Both the position numbers and the translations under genes were made by a program. 12,825 nt of DNA from Bacteroidota bacterium (lineage in GTDB: Bacteria > Bacteroidota > Rhodothermia > Rhodothermales > UBA10348): positions 1 through 12,825 of the forward strand of contig JAQCDI010000034.1 of the NCBI GenBank assembly GCA_027620595.1. Reading direction: 5' to 3'. The first letter of the stretch is position 1, and each line of letters opens with the position of its first letter. The notes beneath the pieces were generated by a model. The model was not told the origin of the DNA. It did not search any database and worked only from the letters and a program-made list of their open reading frames with translations. Below are positions 1-6,705 of the stretch, piece by piece.

Positions 1-150
1 GGATCGGACCAGATCCATCGAGGCCAGGGTTGCAACGGGATCTCCGCCCGGTTCCACCCCGGCCGATTCACAGCCCGCGCCCACGAGGGCACCGACCATC
101 AGCACGGCCAGGAGGGCAATCCGCGAACGGATGCGGTTCATTGTTTTCAT
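1..150 (-). CDS. Partial small lipoprotein, N-terminal 50 residues only
   Basis: The visible part is an N-terminal export signal: positive residues (K2, R6, R8, R10), a hydrophobic stretch at about residues 11-23, then VGAGC with Cys27 as probable lipidation site. The -3 position is Gly rather than the usual Leu/Val/Ile, so the lipobox is slightly atypical. After Cys27 the sequence turns polar and Gly/Pro-rich (ESAGVEPGGDP), like a linker to a folded domain outside the window. The ATG at 150 is preferred over a second in-frame ATG at 141 because a good Shine-Dalgarno sequence, GAGGAAG, lies at 161-155, four bases upstream. The reading frame is open to the window edge. It lies downstream of ppk2 on the same strand with a 133-bp gap, so it may have its own promoter. 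Its function cannot be judged; being a membrane-anchored lipoprotein is inferred from the signal. Confidence 0.72.
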   Translation of the reverse strand, partial: MKTMNRIRSRIALLAVLMVGALVGAGCESAGVEPGGDPVATLASMDLVRS

Positions 151-183
151 GGTTCTTCCTCAGCTTCGTCCAACTTCACGAAC

Positions 184-201
184 GCAGGGCGAATGCCCTG
201 C
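184..201 (-). other. Perfect hairpin in the leader of the lipoprotein gene
   Basis: A 7-bp perfect inverted repeat (GCAGGGC / GCCCTGC) closes a 4-base loop. It lies 34 bases upstream of the lipoprotein start and 83 bases past the ppk2 stop. No T-run follows on the minus strand, so it does not look like an intrinsic terminator; a leader structure or a weak stop for ppk2 transcription are both possible. Confidence 0.4.
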
Positions 202-283
202 TCAATGACATAGAGCCGGGAAGGGGGAAAACGTAACCTGTGCCTCTGAGCGGAAGGGTTGGGTGGCGGTTCGCCCGTCCATC

Positions 284-1252
284 CTACCAGCTGTACTCGG
301 TCTTGTCGATGACCTGCACGGCAGAGCCGATGATCAACGGATCGGGAGCAATGACCACCGTTTCATTCTTCTGGGGATAGTCCAGGTTGTAGAGGAAGTG
401 GTTGATGCAGTTGAGACGCGCGCGCTTCTTGTCGTCGGACTTGACCACGGTCCACGAGGCTTCCGAGGTGTCCGTGTGGAAGAACATGTTGAGCTTGGCC
501 TTCGTGTAGTCGTCCCATTTGTCGCGGGAGGCGCGGTCGATGTCGCTCAGCTTCCAGCCCTTGAGCGGGTCGGATTCGCGCGAATCCATCCGGGCCTTCT
601 GGGCCTTGCGGGTCACCGAGAACCAGTACTTGAACAGGATCGTGCCCGAACGGACCAGCATGCGTTCGACCTCGGGTGCCTGCCGCAGGAACTCCTTGTA
701 TTCCCTGCCCGTGCAGAAACCCATGACGCGCTCCACGCCGGCCCGGTTGTACCAGGACCGGTCGAAAAAGACCATCTCTCCCTTGGTGGGAAACTGCTCT
801 ACGTAGCGCTGGAAATACCACTGTCCGCGCTCCTCATCGGTCGGTTTCTCGAGGGCCACGATCCGCGCTCCGCGCGGATTGAGGTGCTCCATGAATCGCT
901 TGATCGTGCCGCCCTTGCCGGCCGCATCCCGGCCCTCGCAAACCACCATGATGCGCTGCCCGGTTTCCTTGGCCCAGCGCTGCACTTTCAGGAGCTCGAT
1001 CTGCAAAAGACGCTTGCGCGTGTCATACGCGTTGCGGCTCAGCTTGGATGGGTACGGGTAGATGCTGTCCCGGAAGAGCAGGTCGATCTGTTCCTTGGAG
1101 TATCCGAGGTCATACCGCACGCGGTCCGTGCGGGGCGCATCATATTCCAGCATGGAAAAACCCTTGGGACCGAGGCCGAGTGAGGATTCGCCTTCCTCCG
1201 CAGAGGAATCCACTTGGGTCAGGTCGACAACTTTGATCTTCCTGGCAGACAT
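284..1252 (-). CDS. ppk2: Polyphosphate kinase 2 (PPK2 family, class I-like)
   Basis: A cytoplasmic P-loop kinase of 322 residues that transfers phosphate between inorganic polyphosphate and nucleotides; class I enzymes mainly run ADP plus polyP to ATP or GDP to GTP. The Walker A loop is GRDAAGKGG at residues 107-115 (Lys113). The Walker B/catalytic segment is FFDRSWYNRAGVERVMGFC at about 162-180 (Asp164, Arg165, Arg170). A basic, Asp-rich lid region follows (about 215-235), then the conserved WTVVKSDDKKRARLN at 267-281. One domain of about 230 residues plus a 70-residue N-terminal extension fits single-domain class I; class II has two kinase domains. The frame stays open upstream to an ATG at 1390, but the ATG at 1252 is preferred because a -7 promoter element at 1293-1286 lies between the two. 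No clear Shine-Dalgarno is seen, as is common in Bacteroidota. Preferred substrate (ADP or GDP) cannot be read from sequence alone. Confidence 0.93.
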   Translation of the reverse strand: MSARKIKVVDLTQVDSSAEEGESSLGLGPKGFSMLEYDAPRTDRVRYDLGYSKEQIDLLFRDSIYPYPSKLSRNAYDTRKRLLQIELLKVQRWAKETGQRIMVVCEGRDAAGKGGTIKRFMEHLNPRGARIVALEKPTDEERGQWYFQRYVEQFPTKGEMVFFDRSWYNRAGVERVMGFCTGREYKEFLRQAPEVERMLVRSGTILFKYWFSVTRKAQKARMDSRESDPLKGWKLSDIDRASRDKWDDYTKAKLNMFFHTDTSEASWTVVKSDDKKRARLNCINHFLYNLDYPQKNETVVIAPDPLIIGSAVQVIDKTEYSW

Positions 1253-1285
1253 GGGGTCGCAAACTCGGGTTGGGCCAGGGACGGA

Positions 1286-1293
1286 CAAAGGTA
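1286..1293 (-). promoter_or_regulatory. Bacteroidota-type -7 promoter element for ppk2
   Basis: The minus strand reads TACCTTTG, an exact match to the Bacteroidota primary-sigma -7 consensus TAnnTTTG. It lies 33 bases upstream of the ppk2 ATG at 1252, which would give a leader of about 25-30 bases. A weak -33-like TTTC lies 16 bases further upstream; spacing and last base are not ideal. If real, transcription starts downstream of the alternative ATG at 1390, supporting the shorter protein. Confidence 0.5.
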
Positions 1294-1393
1294 ACGTCCT
1301 TTGGACATGGAAACACGCCAGTACACCTTCACAAGGGGCCCCGATTCCGCGGGCCCGGGTACGGAGACGAGGAAAGGATGCAACCGTCATCCT

Positions 1394-1400
1394 ATATTGC
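1394..1400 (+). promoter_or_regulatory. Possible -7 promoter element for the haloperoxidase-like gene
   Basis: TATATTG is a one-base-short variant of TAnnTTTG in an AT-rich island of the divergent intergenic region, 83 bases before the start of the plus-strand gene at 1484. No matching -33 element is apparent. This is the best plus-strand candidate in the gap but is weak. Confidence 0.2.
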
Positions 1401-1410
1401 AGGACGACCG

Positions 1411-1430
1411 CGGTGCGTGGCTCCGCACCG
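1411..1430 (+). other. Leader hairpin upstream of the haloperoxidase-like gene
   Basis: CGGTGCG and CGCACCG form a perfect 7-bp stem around a 6-base loop. It sits between the possible promoter at 1394-1400 and the start codon at 1484, so it would lie in the mRNA leader. It has no trailing T-run in either direction. Role unknown. Confidence 0.35.
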
Positions 1431-1483
1431 GAAGGTGACCGCAGAAAGCAATTCCCCCTTTTGCACTGTCAGTCCACCCTGAA

Positions 1484-3694
1484 ATGATGTACGCCATGCC
1501 TTGGGTAAGGAATCTGATCCTGATTGCTGCCCTTTGGGGACTTTCGGGAATCAACACGTCGGCTGTGGCCCAGTCGCACTCCGTTGCGCGTCAGTGGAAC
1601 GAAGCCCTGCTTCAGTCCATCCGGGAGGATTTTGCGCGTCCCACGGTTCACGCCCGCAACCTCTTCCACACCTCGGTCCTCATGTGGGACGCGTGGGCCG
1701 CCTATGACCCGTCGGTCGAACCTTACCTGTTGGGCAATGAGCGGTATGGTTTCACGTGCACCTTCGAAGGCGTGCCCGATCCCGGAAACGTTCGTGCGGC
1801 CCGGGAAAAGGCCCTGAGCTATGCTGTGTACCGTCTCCTGAGGCATCGATTCGCCCAATCCCCCAATTGGCAGGCGGCTTGGGCGCGTTACGACATCCTC
1901 ATGAACGAACTCGGGTATGACCGCACGTTCTCGTCCATGGACTATGCGGACGGCGATCCGGCTGCGCTGGGCAATTACCTGGCGGACTGCATGATCCGCT
2001 ATGGTCTTGAGGACGGGTCCAACGAGCAGGAAGCTTATGCCAATCGGCACTACCGTCCTGTGAACCCCCCTCTGGCGCCACCGTTGCCCGGCAATCCGCA
2101 CATACTTGACCTGAACCGGTGGCAGCCGCTGTCCTTCGACATTTTCATCGACCAGGCCGGTCAGGAGATCCCTGTCGGCACACCGGAGTTCCTCGGGCCC
2201 GAGTGGGGGCGGGTTCACCCGTTTTCCCTGACCCCGAAGGACCTGACCATCCACGAGCGGGACGGATTCGAGTACTGGGTCTACCACGACCCCGGGCCGC
2301 CGCCGACGCTGGATGTGGCCTCAGGAGCCGGTCTCTCCGATGAGTACAAATGGTCCCACTCCCTCGTGGCTATCTGGTCCTCGATGCTCGACCCCGACGA
2401 TGGCGTGATGTGGGATATCTCACCGGCCCGCATCGGCAACATCCCGTTCAGCGCCCTGCCCCGCACCATTGAGGGCCAACGCGCCTTCTATGACCTGTTC
2501 GGCGGCGGGGACATCAGTCAGGGTTGGCGGCTCAATCCCCATACGGGCGAACCGTACTGGGCCCAGGTGGTGCCGAGGGGGGATTATGCCCGGGTGCTGG
2601 CCGAATTCTGGGCTGATGGTCCGGATTCCGAAACGCCGCCGGGACACTGGTTCACCATCCTCAACTATGTGAGCGACCATCCCGACGTGGAGAAGCGGTT
2701 CCGGGGACAGGGGCCGGTCCTGGACGATCTGGAATGGGACATCAAATCGTACTTCGTGCTCGGTGGAGCGATGCACGATGCGGCCATCGCGGCCTGGGGC
2801 GCCAAGGGGTGGTACGACTACATCCGTCCCATTTCCGCCATCCGGGGCATGGCGGAGTATGGCCAGGGTTCGGACCCGGCCGCTCCCCGCTACCACCCTG
2901 CGGGAATTCCGCTTGTGCCGGGGTATATCGAAATGGTCCTCATGGGCGATCCGCTGGCCGGGCCGGCAGGTGAGCACCTGAACAAGATCAAGATCCGGGG
3001 ATGGCGGGGTCCGCAGTACGTGTTCAACCCGGAAACGGACGAGGGAGGGGTGGACTGGGTCCTGGCTGAGAATTGGTGGCCGTATCAGCGACCGACCTTC
3101 GTGACGCCTCCGTTTGCCGGATACGTTTCCGGGCATTCGACGTTTTCCCGGGCGGCCGCCGAAGCCATGACCCTGTTGACGGGCGATCCGTACTTCCCGG
3201 GCGGCATGGGCGAATTTGTGGCCCGCAAGAACGAATTCCTGGTCTTCGAGGAAGGGCCCAGCGTGGATGTGATCCTTCAGTGGGCCACGTACCAGGACGC
3301 CTCTGACCAGACCAGCCTGTCTCGCATCTGGGGAGGCATCCATCCGCCTGCGGATGACATTCCGGGTCGGATCATGGGCGAAGACATCGGCAAGGAGGCG
3401 TTCCACTTTGCCGAGCGGTTCATTTCCGGTCTGGCCACCGACGTGGAATTGATCGAGGCGCCGTCGGAGGTGGCTTTGATGCAGGCCTATCCCAATCCGC
3501 TGCGCGCGGGACACCACTTCACGTTGGATGTGCCGACGACAGGGCTCGTGCTCATGGTGGACATGCTGGGCCGAACGGTCCGTGTCCTGGAGGTGGACAG
3601 GGGTCGGCACGTGGTGGATACCGATGGATTGGCCCCCGGCATATATCTGCTTCGGGCGGAGGGGAGTACGGTATCCCTCATCCTGACACGGTGA
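1484..3694 (+). CDS. Secreted PAP2/vanadium haloperoxidase-type enzyme with T9SS sorting domain
   Basis: A 736-residue exported enzyme of the acid phosphatase/vanadium-dependent haloperoxidase superfamily. A signal peptide covers residues 1-29 (hydrophobic core about 11-23, cleavage after AVA). The N-terminal domain has the PTVHARNLFHTSVLMWDAWA signature (about 53-72) seen in vanadium haloperoxidase-like proteins. All three anion-binding motifs are present: KX6RP (Lys441, Arg448-Pro449), SGH (549-551), and SRX5HX3D (Ser613-Arg614, His620, Asp624). The C terminus (about 660-736) is a type A Por/T9SS sorting domain beginning at YPNP (669-672) and containing MLGR and LAPGIYLLRAEG. It therefore probably crosses the outer membrane by type IX secretion and ends up at the surface or outside. 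Whether it oxidises halides with vanadate or hydrolyses phosphate esters cannot be told from the motifs. It is divergent from ppk2 and convergent with the malic enzyme gene, whose stop is 12 bases beyond its own. No Shine-Dalgarno is visible; a second ATG follows immediately at 1487. Confidence 0.9.
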   Translation: MMYAMPWVRNLILIAALWGLSGINTSAVAQSHSVARQWNEALLQSIREDFARPTVHARNLFHTSVLMWDAWAAYDPSVEPYLLGNERYGFTCTFEGVPDPGNVRAAREKALSYAVYRLLRHRFAQSPNWQAAWARYDILMNELGYDRTFSSMDYADGDPAALGNYLADCMIRYGLEDGSNEQEAYANRHYRPVNPPLAPPLPGNPHILDLNRWQPLSFDIFIDQAGQEIPVGTPEFLGPEWGRVHPFSLTPKDLTIHERDGFEYWVYHDPGPPPTLDVASGAGLSDEYKWSHSLVAIWSSMLDPDDGVMWDISPARIGNIPFSALPRTIEGQRAFYDLFGGGDISQGWRLNPHTGEPYWAQVVPRGDYARVLAEFWADGPDSETPPGHWFTILNYVSDHPDVEKRFRGQGPVLDDLEWDIKSYFVLGGAMHDAAIAAWGAKGWYDYIRPISAIRGMAEYGQGSDPAAPRYHPAGIPLVPGYIEMVLMGDPLAGPAGEHLNKIKIRGWRGPQYVFNPETDEGGVDWVLAENWWPYQRPTFVTPPFAGYVSGHSTFSRAAAEAMTLLTGDPYFPGGMGEFVARKNEFLVFEEGPSVDVILQWATYQDASDQTSLSRIWGGIHPPADDIPGRIMGEDIGKEAFHFAERFISGLATDVELIEAPSEVALMQAYPNPLRAGHHFTLDVPTTGLVLMVDMLGRTVRVLEVDRGRHVVDTDGLAPGIYLLRAEGSTVSLILTR

Positions 3695-3706
3695 TCCGGA
3701 CCGGGT

Positions 3707-5389
3707 TCAGGGAGCCATCATGACGGGCAACGAGGTGGTATAGTCGGGGTATTCCGGGTCATACATCGCCTCGCGGACGGCCTGTTCGAGGTCCTCGGGG
3801 GGTGCTGTGCGCGACAGGCCCAGTTCGTACACCCTTCGTGCCACGGCCACGGCAATATGTGCTGAGACTTCCCGGATCCGGGCCAGGGAAGGGAAGATCC
3901 GCCCCATCGAGAGGTCGCGTTCAGTGACAATTTCGGCCAATGCGTGTGCGGCCACGGCAAACAATTCATCGGGTACACGGGTGGCTTCGCTCACGATCAA
4001 TCCCAGACCGACACCCGGAAAGATGTACGCGTTGTTGGCTTGACCCGGGACAAAGGTGTGTCCGTGCCATTCGACCATGTCGAAGGGACTGCCGCTGGCA
4101 AAGATGCACCGACCATCGGACCACGTGTACGCCTGACGGGCCGTGCATTCGGATTTGGAGGTGGGATTGGAAAGGGCAAAAATGATCGGGATGTCATTCA
4201 GTTTGCTCATGGTCTCCACGGCTTCCCGGGTAAAGGCCCCCGGCTGACCGGAGACGCCGATGAGGGCGGTGGGCTGGACGCTCTCGATGGCCTCCACGAG
4301 GGACGCAGTACCTGGCCATGGATGGGCATAGCGGAGTTTGTGTTCGGCCAAGCCGTCCCTGGAATCCACAACCAGACCGGTCGAATCCATGAACCAGCTG
4401 TGCGTCCGGGCTTCATCTTCGTCCATTCCTTCGGCAACAAGGGCCGATGTAAGGAGGTCGCCGATCCCGATGCCTGCTTCACCTGCGCCATAGAACAGCA
4501 CACGCTGATCCTTCAGGTGCTGCCCGGTCAGGCGGAGGGCGGACAGGAGCCCGGCCAGCGTGACACTGGCAGTGCCCTGGATGTCGTCATTGAATACGGT
4601 GTGGCGATCCCGGTAGGCCTTCAGAAGGCGGAAGGCGTTCCGATTGGCAAAGTCCTCGAACTGCAGGACGGCCTGCGGTAAATGATCGATGACGGCCTGG
4701 ACGAATTCCTCGATGAAGTCATCGTAGTCCTGGCCCCGAAGGCGCCGTTGCGGCAGGCCGATGTAGAGGGGATCGTGCAGCAATTCCGGATTTTCCGTGC
4801 CGACATCCAGCGTGATGGGGAGGCACTGGGTGGGATGGATACCGGCGCAGGCTGAGTAGAGGGCCAGTTTGCCGATGGGAATGCCCATGCCGTCCGCGCC
4901 GAGGTCCCCGAGTCCCAGGATGCGCTCCCCGTCAGTCACGACAATGACCCGCACATCGCGCTGCGGCCAGTTGTCCATCACTTCGGCCAGGGAGCCCTTG
5001 TCGTTGGCGGAAAGGTACAGTCCACGGGGTCGCCGGAAGATGTGCCCGAATTTCTGGCAGGCCTCGCCCACCGTCGGGGTGTAAATGATGGGCATGAGTT
5101 CCTTCAGGTGGTCAATGACCACCCGGTAGAACAGGTTTTCATTGCGATCCTGAAGGGCAGCCAGCAGGATATAGCGTTCCAGGTTCGTGCTCTTGGCACG
5201 CAGGTTTTCCATCACACGGCGAACCTGGAGCTCTTCTGAGCTGATACGAGGCGGGAGCAGTCCCCTCAGGCCCAACAGATCGCGTTCTTCACGGGTGAAA
5301 GCCGTCCCCTTGTTGTGGGTGGGACTGTGAAGCAACTCCACGCCGCGGCGTGTCGCAAGCGGGTTCTTGAGGAGTCCTTTCTCGGACAT
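3707..5389 (-). CDS. maeA: Malic enzyme (oxaloacetate-decarboxylating malate dehydrogenase)
   Basis: A 560-residue cytoplasmic enzyme that converts malate to pyruvate, CO2 and NAD(P)H. Length and motifs match the SfcA/MaeA and eukaryotic malic enzyme type, not the shorter MaeB catalytic core. Visible motifs: YTPTVGEACQ with catalytic Tyr103; GDLGADGMGIPIGKLALY with catalytic Lys174; metal ligands Glu245-Asp246 (QFEDFANRNAF) and Asp269 (FNDDIQGTA); Rossmann loop GAGEAGIGIG at 301-310; ALSNPT (Asn408) and GQANN (Asn452, Asn453) at the malate site. Cofactor choice is unclear: the segment after the second Rossmann strand reads MDSTGLVVDSRDG, keeping the Ser of NADP enzymes but with Thr and Asp where plant NADP enzymes carry Lys. 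The start at 5389 is supported by GAGG at 5399-5396, six bases upstream. It lies 122 bases behind the metC-like gene on the same strand, so it is either the last operon gene or separately promoted; no clear promoter or terminator is seen in that gap. Confidence 0.93.
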   Translation of the reverse strand: MSEKGLLKNPLATRRGVELLHSPTHNKGTAFTREERDLLGLRGLLPPRISSEELQVRRVMENLRAKSTNLERYILLAALQDRNENLFYRVVIDHLKELMPIIYTPTVGEACQKFGHIFRRPRGLYLSANDKGSLAEVMDNWPQRDVRVIVVTDGERILGLGDLGADGMGIPIGKLALYSACAGIHPTQCLPITLDVGTENPELLHDPLYIGLPQRRLRGQDYDDFIEEFVQAVIDHLPQAVLQFEDFANRNAFRLLKAYRDRHTVFNDDIQGTASVTLAGLLSALRLTGQHLKDQRVLFYGAGEAGIGIGDLLTSALVAEGMDEDEARTHSWFMDSTGLVVDSRDGLAEHKLRYAHPWPGTASLVEAIESVQPTALIGVSGQPGAFTREAVETMSKLNDIPIIFALSNPTSKSECTARQAYTWSDGRCIFASGSPFDMVEWHGHTFVPGQANNAYIFPGVGLGLIVSEATRVPDELFAVAAHALAEIVTERDLSMGRIFPSLARIREVSAHIAVAVARRVYELGLSRTAPPEDLEQAVREAMYDPEYPDYTTSLPVMMAP

Positions 5390-5511
5390 GACGCGCCTCG
5401 TGGGGATGGTGGAACGGACATCCCCAAGCTCCCTCGACCCACATCCCGAATGTGACAGGCAGGATCACCCCCGCGTGTAGGACGGCCCCCGGCATGGGAA
5501 TGCTGCTCCGT

Positions 5512-6705
5512 TCAAACCGCTTTTTCCAGTGCCTGACCCAGGTCGGCAAGCAGGTCCCCAACAGTCTCCAGTCCTACCGATATCCGTATGTCGCCCAGAG
5601 AGATGCCCAGATCTGAAAACCGTTCGGGAGGCAGGTCCCGCAGATAGCTGATGGCCGGTGCGTACACGAGGCTTTCATGCCCGCCCCAACTGACGCCGAT
5701 CTGGAAGATCTCCAATGCATTGACGAACGCCTTGATGCGGGTCAGGTCCGTCGTGGCCAGGGTGAACCCCATGAGACCGGTGAAGCCTTTGAGCTGTCGC
5801 CGTGCCAGCGCATACTGGGGGTGGCTCTCGAGGCCGGGCCAGTAAACCCGCTTCACGGCGGGGTGGGTCTCTAGGAATTCGGCCACGTTGCGGGCGCTTT
5901 CGGCGTGGGAGCGCAGGCGCATGGGCAGGGTCCGGAGCGAGCGGATCAGGAGCCAGGAGGTCTGGGGCGCGATCGTGGCGCCCAGCAGCTCGGACTCGTT
6001 GACGATGATGTCGTGGATGACCTCGGGGCGCGCCACGATCGCGCCCCCCACGATGTCCGAGTGTCCTCCCAGGTATTTGGAACAGGAGTGCACCTCGATG
6101 TCCACGCCCATGTCCAGGCATCGCTGCCAGAGCGGCGTGGCCCACGTGTTGTCGATCATCGTCCGGATGCCGTGCTTCTTCGCAATGGCTACGACGGCCG
6201 GAATGTCCTGCAGGCCGAAGACGGCCGAGGAAGGGCTCTCAAGCATGATCAGCCGCGTCCGGTCCGTGATGGCTGCTGCGAACTGGGCCGGGTCGTCGCC
6301 GGGCACGAACGTGACGGAAATGCCCATCTTTCCGGCCAGATACCGGTTGATGAAGTTGTTCGTGGGGCCGTAGATGTTCTTGACGGCCACGATGTGGTCG
6401 CCCTGTGAGACGCTGTTCATGACCGCGGCCGACACGGCGCCCATTCCCGAGGCCGTCAAGCGGCAGGCATATCCATCACCGGCCAACGCCGCGATCTTCT
6501 GTTCGGCCAGCAGCGTCGTCGGATTGGTGAGCCGGGTGTAGATGGGCCGTGCCGTCCGGTCGGCAAACGCGGCATCGATGTCGTCCCAGTCCCGGAAGAC
6601 GAACAGCGAATTCTGGTAGAGCGGCGGGACGACCGCGCCCTGATGGGCCAGCCGGTCTTCGCCCTCATGGGCCAGGCGCGTTTCGATACCCTTCTTGTGG
6701 CTCAT
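5512..6705 (-). CDS. metC: PLP-dependent trans-sulfuration enzyme, probable cystathionine beta-lyase
   Basis: A 397-residue fold-type I PLP enzyme of the Cys/Met metabolism family. The PLP lysine is Lys210 in HSCSKYLGGHSD. Other family residues are YTRLTNPTT (Tyr56, Arg58; phosphate binding from the neighbouring subunit), Tyr112 in NIYGPT (ring stacking), Asp185 in MIDNTWATP (pyridine nitrogen), and Arg375 in RISVGLE (substrate carboxylate). The segments RSLRTLPMRLRSHAES, SWGGHESL (339-346) and ISVGLE resemble E. coli MetC (SWGGYESL, IGLE) more than gamma-synthases (SLGG). The likely reaction is cystathionine to homocysteine, pyruvate and ammonia, for methionine synthesis. A cysteine desulfhydrase or methionine gamma-lyase activity is possible, since these cannot be separated by eye. 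Its ATG overlaps the nhaC stop (ATGA), so it is translationally coupled to nhaC. No own Shine-Dalgarno is evident. Confidence 0.82.
   Translation of the reverse strand: MSHKKGIETRLAHEGEDRLAHQGAVVPPLYQNSLFVFRDWDDIDAAFADRTARPIYTRLTNPTTLLAEQKIAALAGDGYACRLTASGMGAVSAAVMNSVSQGDHIVAVKNIYGPTNNFINRYLAGKMGISVTFVPGDDPAQFAAAITDRTRLIMLESPSSAVFGLQDIPAVVAIAKKHGIRTMIDNTWATPLWQRCLDMGVDIEVHSCSKYLGGHSDIVGGAIVARPEVIHDIIVNESELLGATIAPQTSWLLIRSLRTLPMRLRSHAESARNVAEFLETHPAVKRVYWPGLESHPQYALARRQLKGFTGLMGFTLATTDLTRIKAFVNALEIFQIGVSWGGHESLVYAPAISYLRDLPPERFSDLGISLGDIRISVGLETVGDLLADLGQALEKAV

Noticed and set aside
30..236. Plus-strand 68-codon frame at the left edge
   Set aside because: Antisense to the lipoprotein signal sequence and its leader; Arg/Pro-rich and without a plausible start signal.
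266..276. GGCG-GTT-CGCC just after the ppk2 stop as a terminator
   Set aside because: Only a 4-bp stem with no T-run following.
263..1183. Plus-strand open frame of 306 codons opposite ppk2
   Set aside because: Antisense to a clearly recognised kinase; no independent support.
1469..2287. Minus-strand open frame of 272 codons covering the start of the haloperoxidase-like gene
   Set aside because: Antisense shadow without domain or ribosome binding site.
2420..3610. Minus-strand open frame of 396 codons opposite the haloperoxidase-like gene
   Set aside because: Shadow of a gene with intact catalytic motifs; the translation is low in hydrophobic order and has no domain.
5490..5505. Short inverted repeat GCAT/ATGC in the metC-malic enzyme gap as a terminator
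   Set aside because: Only a 4-bp stem and no T-run after it on the minus strand; not better than chance.
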